From an uncultured Planctomycetaceae bacterium (GTDB lineage: Bacteria > Planctomycetota > Planctomycetia > Pirellulales > Pirellulaceae), in contig CAIPEB010000193.1 in assembly GCA_903863885.1 (NCBI GenBank), forward strand, positions 24,547 to 88,546: a stretch of 64,000 bases of DNA. Direction: 5' to 3'. Of this stretch, positions 26,401 to 34,654 are shown one piece after another. Position numbers and translations under genes: made by a program. The notes beneath the pieces are model-generated. The model did not search any database. It worked only from the letters and a program-made list of their open reading frames with translations, and was not told the origin of the DNA. Position 1 is the stretch's first letter. Every line of letters begins with the position of its first letter.

Positions 26401-29400
26401 TCAACCCGGCTGCCGCGACTTCCACCTCCACCTGGCCCGCGCCTGGAGTCGGGCGCTCGAATGGCTCGAACCGCAGCGACTCAAACCGGCCCGGCTGGCC
26501 GAGACGCAGGTGGTACGACGTCGAACGGGGTACGGCAAACACGCCGGTGGTTTCAGCTGGTCCCTGACTCTCCGGCGCCGGTTCGAGTCTCGCAACGAGC
26601 CGCTCGCCGTGGCGATACGCAATCTGTTCCGCTGCCGAGCCGACGATGATCTCCCGCGTCAACTGCGAAGCTGCTGTTGCGATATCCGCGCGAGGATCAA
26701 GGTCGATGAGCCGGCAATGGAATTCCGGATGTTCCATTCCGAGAACACGTCCCAGGCCCCACAGCGGAGCCTGAGCGCACGCGACGTCCGAATCCTGCGA
26801 AGATGCGACCTGCGACCCTCGCGTGACAAGAAAGACGGCGGGCGGGACTGAAAACTGCACCCGTGCCAGTCGGCGCACCAGGAGCAGAGCGGCGCCGGTG
26901 CCTCGGCGCCGTGCCTCGCGCAGCACCGGCGAGCCGTCGTGCCCCGGATCGTCGATATCCAGGCTCCAAAGGTGAATGACTGACGCCGGGAGACTCTCCG
27001 CCGAACTGAATCCTTCGCTGAACAACCTCTCCCAGTGCGCATCGTCGAGTGGATTCAGTCCGCATTCACCGCCGCTTCCGTCGGTTGCCGCGCGCAGCCT
27101 GAACTCGCTTGCGCACCTGACCAGCCAGATTCGCCGTCCGGACTGACGCAGTGATTCGGCCAGGCCGCCGCCGACGCCCGAATCGTCCGCGAGGATCAGG
27201 GCGGTTTCGCGCGGCGCGGCTAATTCGCTCCGAATCTCGCCGGAAATGCTCAGGGGCTGCGTCTTCCATTCGGTTCGATAGAGCCAATCAGCAACGCTGC
27301 GTTCGTGGCCGTCGCCACCGGAGCGGCCAACGCGTTGGACACGCACTCCGGTCATTTCGACGATCATTTGTCCTGTCGTGTCGAATACACAGATGTCGCC
27401 TTCGACCGTTTCGGGGCTGGCTTGATCGGCCTTGGAAGTCCGCACGCCGAGGATGAGCGAGCCATTCTGCGGCCTGCTCTTCACTCGGACCCGCTGCACC
27501 TGTGTGGGCAGGTATGTGTACCGGCTGAACGAGCCGTCCGGTTCGAGCGGCACGAGGCCCGCAGTCGCCTGGAACAGGGCGTCGCCGATGGCCGGGTGCA
27601 GCTCGTATTTGTCCAGGTCGGCGACGATGCCCGGCGGCACGGCCACTGCCGTGAGTGCATGCTGATCGTCCCGCCTCAGATCCTGAAGCACTTGAAAGCT
27701 GGGACCGTAGACCAGGCCGCGCTGCCTCATCAATTCGTGGTAGAAGGCATCTTGCGAGGTGATCGAATGGACTTGCCGGCGAATCTCGTCAAGCTCCGGC
27801 GGCGCCGACGGTGCGGCTTCACCCGTTCGGTCCAGACGGACTTTGCAGCAGGCGTGGAGCGTCCATCTCATTTCCGCAGTGTCCGACTCGGCGGCCGTGC
27901 TGTGAACCTCCAGCAGGAACTCGTCCGCACCCGCAGGCGATGCTGTGAGTTGCACCGCGCGATCGTGACCCTCGGCCAGGAACATCGCATGCTGAATCGA
28001 CAGGTTCTCGATTACATGTTCGCCCGGGCCAAGGAGGTGTTTTGCCGCGGCGAGCGCCATTTCGACGTAACCTGCGGCCGGGAAAACGGGCGCGCCCTGC
28101 ACCTGATGCTCTGCCAGGTATTTCGGCGAGTGGCACGAGAGACGAGACTCGAAAATCTGCGTGGGCAAGGGCGAAAAAATGCGGTGGCCGAGCAGCGGAT
28201 GCAGCGCCGGACCGTGTCCTCCCGTGGTGAACCGCCGCTGCGCCTGATTCGGTTCGAACCAGTATCGGTCGTGATCGAAAGGATAGGTGGGCAACTCGGC
28301 CGTTCGCCGACCGTGGGTTCGTTCAAAGGCCGCCCAATCGATCTTGCCGCCCGTCAGATAGAGTTCGGCGACGCTCTGAAGCAGCACGCTCCAGTCGTCC
28401 TGGCCCTTGCGCAGCGAAGGCAGCCAGAGGATGTTTGCATCGTTCCAGCAGCGTTTGCCCATCCCGATCAGGCTTGCGGTCGGCCCGACTTCGACCAATA
28501 CACGCACGTCCTGGTCAGCCAGCGCACGGATACCCTGCTCGAAGAGCACAGGGTTACGGGCGTGGTCCCGCCAGTAGCGGGCGTCGGGCGCGTCGCCGGT
28601 AAGCAAACGTCCGGTGAGGTTGGACGCAATCGGAATAGCGGGCGCGCGGAACTCGCCCTGCGCCGCAATTCTCTCGAATTCGTCGAGCATCGGCTCCATC
28701 AACGGCGAGTGGAATGCATGCGACACAGTGAGCAACTGGGCCGCAATTCCCTCGGCTGCGAATTGGGCCGCGATCACCTCGACGGCTTTGGAGTCGCCGG
28801 AAATCACCGTGTTTTCGGGGCCGTTGACCGCGGCGATCGAGATTGCGCTGGCGGAAAGTCGAGGCCTTACTCTTTCCGCCGGAGCAAAGACCACCGCCAT
28901 TGATCCGTTTCGCGGCAGTTGCTGCATCAGCCTCGCCCTCGCTGCGATCATGCGCAGGGCCTGCGGCAGATCGAAGACGTCCGCAATGCACGCTGCGACA
29001 TATTCGCCCACGCTGTGGCCCAGCAGGATACAAGGCTCGACGCCCCACGATCGCCACAGTTGGGCCAGCGAATACTCCAGCGAAAAGAGCGCCGGCTGCG
29101 TGTAGGCGGTTTCATCCAGCAGACCTCGCGTGTCGCCGCGCTCGAACAGCACATCGAGCAACGACTGTTCCAGTTCGCCACGAAGCCCTTCGTCGCACCG
29201 GTTCATGGCTTCGCGAAAGACCGGTTCGGATTCCCACAAGGCACGCCCCATTCCGACGTACTGTGAACCTTGACCCGTGAACAGGAATGCGACTTTCGGG
29301 GGCGCGGACATGCGGGCCCGCGCGGTGTTCACGCCGGGTATCTTGCGGCCGTCCCGCAATGCGGCCAGTTGTTCGGACAGGGATGCGGTGTCCGAAGCCA

Positions 29401-30976
29401 CGCAAGCGGCACGATAGGAAAAATGAGAACGGCCCGCGTTGGCCGATGCGCAGATATCCTCGATGGCCAACTCAGGGCGATTGCTCAGACACTCGTCGTA
29501 TCGGCCGGCGAGTCTCGCCAGAGCGGTCTCCGTCTTGGCGGACAACGTCAGCAGGTGCAGTGGACGATTTGCGGCCGGGGGCGGACCGCCGGTCTGGGGC
29601 GAAGCCTCCTCGACAATCACGTGGGCATTCGTGCCGCCGAATCCAAAGGAACTGACACCGGCCACTCGCGTGCCGTTGACCGCATCCCAGGGAACTGAAT
29701 CCTGAGCGATCCGCAGCCTCGTGCCGGCCAACGAAATGTGTTCGTTCAGCTGGCTGAAATAGAGTTGCGGCGGAATCACACGGTGCTGGAGCATCAGCAC
29801 CACCTTGATGATGCCCGCTATGCCCGAAACCGTTTCCGTGTGTCCGATGTTCGCCTTGACCGATGCGATCGAGCACGGCGGCTGGTCGGCCGACAGCCGG
29901 CGAAAGACCTCGGCCAGAGCCTGAGCTTCGATCGGGTCGCCGAGCGGCGTGCCGGTGCCGTGCGCCTCGATGTAACCGACCGATTCGCTCGCGATTCCCG
30001 CTTGAGCCAGCGCCGCGCGAATAACTTCCTGCTGTGCCCGGCTGCTTGGAGCCGTGATGCCGGACGTGCGTCCGTCCTGGTTGGCGGCGGTCGCTCGAAT
30101 CACGGCCAGCACACGGTCGCCGTCCCGAACCGCATCGGTGAGTCGCTTCAGCACAAGGATGCCACAGCCCTCGCCGCGCACGTAACCGTTGGCGCTTGCG
30201 TCGAACGGCCGGCAACGCCCATCCGGCGAGAGCATGCGAGCCTTGGAAAACGCAATCGTTGTCTCGGGTGTGAGAATCAAGTTCACCGCGCCTGCCAGTG
30301 CGGCGTCGCATTCCCGGTTTCGCAGGCTGCTGACCGCCAGATGCACGCCGATCAGGCCCGACGAGCACGCAGTATCCACGGCCAGACTCGGCCCCCGAAC
30401 ATCAAGAACGTAGGAGAGACGGTTTGCCGCGATGCTCAACGCGTTGCCGGTCCCCACGTGTGCGTCGATGTGCCGATAGTAATCCTCGAACTGTGACGGG
30501 ATCTTCGAGTAATCCGTTCCGCCGATCCCGATGAACACTCCGGTTCGACTTCCGCACAATCGCTCCGGCGAGATGCATGACGTCTCGAGCGACTCCCAGG
30601 CCACCTCCAGCAACAAACGCTGTTGCGGATCCATGCGGGACGCCTCGCGCGGCGAGATCCCGAAGAACTGCGGATCGAACCGGTCCACGTCGGCGATCAT
30701 CCCCGCCCAGCGCACCGACATCTTGCCCGGTTGGTCGTCGCCCGTGTCGTAGAATTCGTCCACGTCCCAACGCGACGGCGGAATCTCGCCGGTCGCGTCG
30801 ATGCCCTCGGAGATGATCCGCCAGAACGCATCGAGACTTGAAGCCCCGGGAAAACGGCAAGCCATTCCGACGATGGCGATCGGCTCGGCGGTGCGAGGGC
30901 TCCCCTTGAGTCGCTGCTCCAGCAAATTCCGTTGTGCAACCGAGAGGTTCGCCACGCGTTCTGCAAGATCGGCCAT
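23483..30976 (-). CDS. Single-module highly reducing type I polyketide synthase (KS-AT-DH-ER-KR-ACP-TE)
   Basis: A 2497-residue megasynthase. The KS has Cys204 (DTACSSGL), His339 (AHGTGTPLG) and Lys374/His379 (KANIGH). The AT has Ser655 (GHSVGEY) and HAFH at 753-756, the mark of malonyl-CoA use. The DH has His957 (HQVQGAPVFP) and Asp1132 (GDALFQ). A structural region spans 1230-1470, then ER (about 1490-1810, with HAGAGGVGLAA at 1632-1642), KR (TGGLGALG 1837-1844; Ser1966, Tyr1979, Asn1983; LDD, B-type), ACP (Ser2144 in GMDSL) and a C-terminal thioesterase with Ser2289 (GWSAGG). There is no methyltransferase and no loading module, so it likely works iteratively and releases a saturated fatty-acid-like chain. 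GAGGAAAA precedes the ATG. Confidence 0.95.
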   Translation of the reverse strand: MADLAERVANLSVAQRNLLEQRLKGSPRTAEPIAIVGMACRFPGASSLDAFWRIISEGIDATGEIPPSRWDVDEFYDTGDDQPGKMSVRWAGMIADVDRFDPQFFGISPREASRMDPQQRLLLEVAWESLETSCISPERLCGSRTGVFIGIGGTDYSKIPSQFEDYYRHIDAHVGTGNALSIAANRLSYVLDVRGPSLAVDTACSSGLIGVHLAVSSLRNRECDAALAGAVNLILTPETTIAFSKARMLSPDGRCRPFDASANGYVRGEGCGILVLKRLTDAVRDGDRVLAVIRATAANQDGRTSGITAPSSRAQQEVIRAALAQAGIASESVGYIEAHGTGTPLGDPIEAQALAEVFRRLSADQPPCSIASVKANIGHTETVSGIAGIIKVVLMLQHRVIPPQLYFSQLNEHISLAGTRLRIAQDSVPWDAVNGTRVAGVSSFGFGGTNAHVIVEEASPQTGGPPPAANRPLHLLTLSAKTETALARLAGRYDECLSNRPELAIEDICASANAGRSHFSYRAACVASDTASLSEQLAALRDGRKIPGVNTARARMSAPPKVAFLFTGQGSQYVGMGRALWESEPVFREAMNRCDEGLRGELEQSLLDVLFERGDTRGLLDETAYTQPALFSLEYSLAQLWRSWGVEPCILLGHSVGEYVAACIADVFDLPQALRMIAARARLMQQLPRNGSMAVVFAPAERVRPRLSASAISIAAVNGPENTVISGDSKAVEVIAAQFAAEGIAAQLLTVSHAFHSPLMEPMLDEFERIAAQGEFRAPAIPIASNLTGRLLTGDAPDARYWRDHARNPVLFEQGIRALADQDVRVLVEVGPTASLIGMGKRCWNDANILWLPSLRKGQDDWSVLLQSVAELYLTGGKIDWAAFERTHGRRTAELPTYPFDHDRYWFEPNQAQRRFTTGGHGPALHPLLGHRIFSPLPTQIFESRLSCHSPKYLAEHQVQGAPVFPAAGYVEMALAAAKHLLGPGEHVIENLSIQHAMFLAEGHDRAVQLTASPAGADEFLLEVHSTAAESDTAEMRWTLHACCKVRLDRTGEAAPSAPPELDEIRRQVHSITSQDAFYHELMRQRGLVYGPSFQVLQDLRRDDQHALTAVAVPPGIVADLDKYELHPAIGDALFQATAGLVPLEPDGSFSRYTYLPTQVQRVRVKSRPQNGSLILGVRTSKADQASPETVEGDICVFDTTGQMIVEMTGVRVQRVGRSGGDGHERSVADWLYRTEWKTQPLSISGEIRSELAAPRETALILADDSGVGGGLAESLRQSGRRIWLVRCASEFRLRAATDGSGGECGLNPLDDAHWERLFSEGFSSAESLPASVIHLWSLDIDDPGHDGSPVLREARRRGTGAALLLVRRLARVQFSVPPAVFLVTRGSQVASSQDSDVACAQAPLWGLGRVLGMEHPEFHCRLIDLDPRADIATAASQLTREIIVGSAAEQIAYRHGERLVARLEPAPESQGPAETTGVFAVPRSTSYHLRLGQPGRFESLRFEPFERPTPGAGQVEVEVAAAGLNFSDVLKAMGLYPGLTDPIVPLGIECAGRVTAVGPDIERLRPGDEVLGVAPFSFASHALTAEYALVRRPDTLNDPAEAATVPITFLTAYYALITLARLQQGERILIHAGAGGVGLAAIQIAQHVGAEVFATAGSESKRDYLRSLGVQQVFSSRTLEFAGQIRAATEGQGVDVVLNSLPGDAISKSLSVLRAYGRFLEIGKTDIYQNRMIGLLPFQDNLSYFAIDLDRMLRQRPDAIRSLFAEVMRHFAEGVYHPLPKTEFSIDRTVEAFRFMAQRRNIGKVVVSLDRRDGVSGKTESAGSRLIRSDATYLVTGGLGALGRHLAQWLIDNRAGHIVLVSRNKPAGEAAEAIENWRASGVNITAIAADVADWDSLKTAMDTIRSELPPLRGVFHAAGVLDDGLLFDMDLASLDRAMSPKVIGAWNLHAATATSPLEHFVLFSSVAAVIGSPGQANYAAGNAFLDALAEYRRFRGLPALSVNWGPWSGSGMAVDAGHSGQMQSRGMRLLGPGQALRLLEQLMSGPDSNCAAMDVNWPDLLRMLGNRVPTLLHDIAVLHSAEDQAVAAEGIDRVFLDSLQPLDAGGRVERLRDYFATELARIMGIDKDSLELDQPLNEIGMDSLLAMELKNNLERRLDFSLPMTAFMEGPSITKLASHASKAISTGGAEAADSIALPESDLRTWSPIVRMSPLEGAAPLFCIHPLGGDINCYRHLARALTRNPLIAMRGRGNEGVLPPHSDLGEMIEVYHDAVKSIRPSGPYFIGGWSAGGILAYELARTLQERGDELGLVILFDTPLPSIYDSVHLDDNLKFLLELGNFTNWFAGATIDVRQISYEHLSSMDEATLWQFVWEVATSQRVLPRETTPDHIRRIVEAGNAHARMIRGYRIAPFSQKIHLVRPETGDVLEQITGRPLGHDFGWAQTIGDRLQIHSAPGDHFSMMSPEHAGALARVVEACTAGLGRSPFSSFPEGDGQP

Positions 30977-31664
30977 TCAGTTTTCCTCAACCTCGCCCGA
31001 TTCTTCAAAATTCCTCGGATTGTCGCGATCTGCCGGAACCGGCATTTAGACGCGTTCGCCCAACATCGGTTTTCGTGCCGTACAGGATTTCGCAATCCGG
31101 GACATGAAGCCGGCGCGCGAGAGCAGGCGATCCGAACCGATCCGCCTGCCTGCCGAATCAATGCATGCTGCAATTGATGCGATCAGTCCATTCGACTCGC
31201 GACAGGTGCCGTGATTCCCTCTTGTGTTCCGTTCCCCAACCGGGCTGCGCGGATGGTTCCGACTGAACAGATGACGCGGCCGTGCAGCCGAACAAACCGC
31301 TCGCGGAGCGGCCAGCCACGGTCGGCCAGTATAGGGGGGAAGGCTCCAGAACTCAACAATTGTGGAGTTACTCGCCGTACGATTGTCAAGATGTAGGGTG
31401 CCGGAATTCTCAATGGATGGGAGAAATGCGTAACTCGCCCGAAGGGCCCTGTCTGGGACGATTTCCCAGGCTTGCACGGTGTTTCAAGCCCGGCAAGCGC
31501 GAGACCGAGGCCGCGTGCCGGGTTTGGCAGCCTTTCCGGCAAGAAAACTCCTTGTTTCTTCGAAGGACCTTGAGAGTATGGAAAAATCGGAGTGCCAGCC
31601 TGACCACTCTCGTTGCACGGCTCCGAACCGCTCCGCTTCTCGACAACTGCAGGTGCCTGACGCC
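30977..31664. other. Divergent intergenic region between the PKS and the RTX/esterase-like gene
   Basis: This 688-base stretch holds no gene I can support. It must carry the promoter of the PKS operon (right to left) and of the exported protein (left to right). A 16-base imperfect palindrome is listed separately. A possible alternative start of the right-hand gene at 31578 (GAGAG upstream) would shorten the gap by 87 bases. Confidence 0.6.
31352..31367. promoter_or_regulatory. Imperfect palindrome, candidate operator
   Basis: CTCAACAATTGTGGAG has two-fold symmetry broken by one mismatched pair. It lies in the gap between the divergent PKS and exported-protein genes, about 300 bases before the latter. 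Regulator unknown. Confidence 0.35.
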
Positions 31665-33269
31665 ATGTGGCCTTTTGGGAAGATGCGATCACGGCGACGC
31701 TCCGCCTCGGCAGGCAACCCGCGTCGTCGATTCTCCCTGGAGCGACTTGAGACTCGCACGCTCTTTGCCGCCACGCTGGTGAATTCGCTGGACGAAGTTG
31801 TCGTCAGCGAGAGCGGCATTCGCATCGTGCCCGGCGCCGTTGCGGGTCCCGAGGGAAAGGTCCTCGTCGTAACGGGAACTTCAAAGAACGACACGATCCA
31901 ATTGCGGCCCGGCCCTCAACCGCGCGGCGGAGTGGATCTGGTCATGAACGGGGCGGTGACTTCGTTCGCGGATCCGATCTGCGCCATCGTCGTGCACACC
32001 GGCAGTGGAAACAACAGCGTCTCGGTGAGTCCGTCGCTGGCTATCGACGCATATCTTTTCGGCGGGACCGGCGGCGATACGATCGTTGGCGGCGGCGGCG
32101 ACGATGTGGTAATCGGGGGGAACGGCAATGATTCGCTTTCGGGCGAATCGGGACGCGATATCGTCTTCGGCGGCAAGGGAAGCGATGCCGTGTACGGCAA
32201 GACCCGCGCCTCCGTGACCGGTGATTCCGAGAACATCTTGTACTCGGAGTCGTTCCGAGGCGAATACAACCTGCCGATGCTGCGTGATCTGGCGTCGCGC
32301 TGGACGAACGATGCGCCACTCGCTGATCGTGGCGCGGCTGTCCAGCAGGTGCTGACCGCCCCAAAAATGGTGGTGGACAATGCGGCGGACAAACTTTACC
32401 GGGCCAGCACCGCGGATCTGATTACCGCAGTCGCGGCCAAGGGCGATCGAGTGAGCTTTGCCCTTCCCGGCATCGAAAACACTTGGTACTCCGGGCCGTA
32501 CCGCGATGCTCAGGGATTCGATTTCTACACGGTCGAATCCCCTTATCAGGCGTCTGCAACCAATGTTCGCGTGCTGTTACCCGCGGCATTTGACGCTTCA
32601 AAGACGTATCGCGTCGTCTATGTGCTTCCGGTCGAGTCGGGCGCCGGATCCGTCTACGGCGACGGCCTGGCCACCGTACGGGCAGGCGGTCTGCAGAACA
32701 GCTACAACACGATCTTCGTGGCTCCGACGTTCAGCGCCGTGCCGTGGTATGTGAACAGCACGACGAGCCAGACGATCTGGCAGGAGACCTACTTCCGCAC
32801 GGCGGTTGTGCCGATGGTGGATCAGCTGTATCCGGTCCTCGCCGCGCCGGAAGGACGACTGCTGCTGGGGTTCAGCAAGTCGGGGCTGGGTGCCTTTTCC
32901 ATGTTGTTGCGGCATCCGGACGAGTTCGGGCGGGCATGGGCATTCGATTCGCCGCTGAACATCTCCAATCCACGGACATTCCCCGATTTTGCGACGGTGC
33001 TGGGCAGCTCGCAGAATTACGAGAACTATCGGCTCTCGAATCTGTTGAGCCAGCAGGCCGAGAATCTCCGAAACCGGCCGCCGCGACTCTTCATGATGGG
33101 CTACAACCTCTGTGCGTCACACCTTCAGGCTGTCGACTCGCTGATGAACCAACTGCAGATCCCCCACGTCTACCTGCCGGGCATCCGCCGGCAGCACGTG
33201 TGGCAGAGCGGTTGGGTCCCCGAAGCGGTGAAATATCTGCTCTCCGATCTGCCTGAACTCACGGCGTAA
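31665..33269 (+). CDS. LEPR-XLL-type exported protein with RTX-like repeats and an esterase-like domain
   Basis: A 534-residue protein that starts with a basic stretch and FSLERLETRTLFAA, matching the LEPR-XLL leader of planctomycete surface proteins. A run of five nonapeptides of the calcium-binding RTX type (GGTGGDTIV, GGGGDDVVI, GGNGNDSLS, GESGRDIVF, GGKGSDAVY) fills 133-178. The C-terminal half is an alpha/beta-hydrolase of the esterase-D/feruloyl-esterase kind with a nucleophile elbow GFSKSG (Ser404) and a late histidine (RRQHVW). ATG 31665 has AGGTG upstream and puts the leader at the expected place. It is divergent from the PKS; its substrate is unknown. Confidence 0.85.
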   Translation: MWPFGKMRSRRRSASAGNPRRRFSLERLETRTLFAATLVNSLDEVVVSESGIRIVPGAVAGPEGKVLVVTGTSKNDTIQLRPGPQPRGGVDLVMNGAVTSFADPICAIVVHTGSGNNSVSVSPSLAIDAYLFGGTGGDTIVGGGGDDVVIGGNGNDSLSGESGRDIVFGGKGSDAVYGKTRASVTGDSENILYSESFRGEYNLPMLRDLASRWTNDAPLADRGAAVQQVLTAPKMVVDNAADKLYRASTADLITAVAAKGDRVSFALPGIENTWYSGPYRDAQGFDFYTVESPYQASATNVRVLLPAAFDASKTYRVVYVLPVESGAGSVYGDGLATVRAGGLQNSYNTIFVAPTFSAVPWYVNSTTSQTIWQETYFRTAVVPMVDQLYPVLAAPEGRLLLGFSKSGLGAFSMLLRHPDEFGRAWAFDSPLNISNPRTFPDFATVLGSSQNYENYRLSNLLSQQAENLRNRPPRLFMMGYNLCASHLQAVDSLMNQLQIPHVYLPGIRRQHVWQSGWVPEAVKYLLSDLPELTA

Positions 33270-33280
33270 CGTGCGGAGGA

Positions 33281-33362
33281 GTTGGGAGTCGGGAGTCTGA
33301 AGTCCGGAGTCTGGAGTCCGGAGGAAGGCAAGCATCCGTCCGACTACCGACTACCGGCATCT
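33281..33362. repeat. Composite short tandem repeat, copy 2
   Basis: A GGAGTCT/GGAGTCC array (33281-33322), then GGAGGAA and a short spacer, then CCGACTACCGACTACCGGCAT. It fills the gap between the convergent exported-protein and ATP-grasp genes. Confidence 0.9.
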
Positions 33363-33391
33363 GCCCCCGCCCCGGCATGTCAACTTCGTGA

Positions 33392-34651
33392 TCAATCGCA
33401 GGTGGAGGCATCGAACTGCATGGTGCGGATTGATTCCACCGCGCTCTGGTGCAGCGAGTAATTGTCAACCGTGGTCGAAACGAGCCACTGCGCTGCGCGA
33501 GGCCGCGCCAGCAGCAGCAACGCGACGCCGGCGGCCGGGAAGAAACTCCGCCAGTCCTTCCGGACGTTCGTCAGTTCGTCTTCGCTGTTCTCGTACAACC
33601 CAGAACCTCGCCAGGATCTCAGCAGTTCGGCGACGAGTTGCCTTCGGCTGCACCCGTTCAGCGCCATGGCCATCAGGATGAGGAAGCCCTGATGAGTCTT
33701 CACGCCTTCGCGTGCATCCGCTGCCGGCAATACGGGGCGGCCCAGGGAAACCTGCACCAGCAATTCGCACAGGTTCACGCCGCTGAGCAAGGCGCTGCCC
33801 GTTTCTCCGATTCTCGGGTTGCATTCGATCAGTTGCAGGCTGCCCGTCTGGGGATCGCGGAAGTACTCGATGCACATCGCGCCATGCCAGGCCAGATGTG
33901 CGCCGATGTGCCGCATCTGTTCGACCGCCGCATCGTCCAGCACGCTGATCTTGGCCATGGATGAGCCGCCGACGCCCGTGGCGCGGGATTCAACGCACTG
34001 TGCGCCGACAAGCACACCCTCCTGGAAGATCCCGGTTACGCCCCGTTTGACGCCGGTCGCGAGTGTCTGCACGAGTATCTCGCGATCATCGCCGACCCAG
34101 CCTGCACGATCAAAATCATCCACTGCCTTGCAGAGTTCGCTTGCGCTGTTGACCAGCCGGACGCCCTCGCCAGCCGTACTGTAAGGAACCTTCACGTAAA
34201 AGGGAAACTCGTTGCGGACCAGCAAGTCGCTTCGTCCGTGCACGATTTCGGTGCGCGGTTGCGGCAGGTTCAATTCATCCAGCAGTCGCGAGAACCTGGC
34301 TTTGCTCATCAGGCGATCCATCGACTCGAACGACGGCAGCGCCAGAGCCGTGTGCTGCTTCAGCTCATCGCGGAATCGGGACAGCAGGAACACCTGTTCA
34401 TGCGTCGGAAGCAGCACGTCGTACGGTTCCGATCGCAATCGATCGACGAGGAACGAGAGGTAAGCGGCGGGTTCGCGCGAGTAGCAGGGACAATTGTAGC
34501 GGCGGCGCACGAACCTCGAAAATCGGCCCTGGCAGAACGGCGACGGGTCGAGCAGGTCGAGCGTGTGCCGGGGGCCGAGCGAGAAAATCGCCTGGCGCGC
34601 CGACGTGCTCGAGCCTTCGGTCAACAGGATCTTCAGCGGTGCTGCCGTCAC
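33392..34651 (-). CDS. ATP-grasp domain ligase
   Basis: A 419-residue ATP-grasp enzyme. A pre-ATP-grasp Rossmann-like segment begins KILLTEGSSTSARQA. The ATP-grasp core has FYVKVPYSTAGEGV, a nucleotide-binding strand (ILVQTLATGVKRGVTG) and the metal-binding LIECNPRIGETG. Such proteins join a carboxylate to an amine or thiol through an acyl phosphate, but the substrate is unknown. It starts with GTG (GAGGGG upstream) three bases after the stop of the Gfo/Idh gene and is the last gene of the UroD-Gfo/Idh-Gfo/Idh operon. Its last residues (after about 360) have a hydrophobic segment (GVALLLLARP) that may be a membrane anchor. Confidence 0.85.
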   Translation of the reverse strand: MTAAPLKILLTEGSSTSARQAIFSLGPRHTLDLLDPSPFCQGRFSRFVRRRYNCPCYSREPAAYLSFLVDRLRSEPYDVLLPTHEQVFLLSRFRDELKQHTALALPSFESMDRLMSKARFSRLLDELNLPQPRTEIVHGRSDLLVRNEFPFYVKVPYSTAGEGVRLVNSASELCKAVDDFDRAGWVGDDREILVQTLATGVKRGVTGIFQEGVLVGAQCVESRATGVGGSSMAKISVLDDAAVEQMRHIGAHLAWHGAMCIEYFRDPQTGSLQLIECNPRIGETGSALLSGVNLCELLVQVSLGRPVLPAADAREGVKTHQGFLILMAMALNGCSRRQLVAELLRSWRGSGLYENSEDELTNVRKDWRSFFPAAGVALLLLARPRAAQWLVSTTVDNYSLHQSAVESIRTMQFDASTCD

Positions 34652-34654
34652 GGT

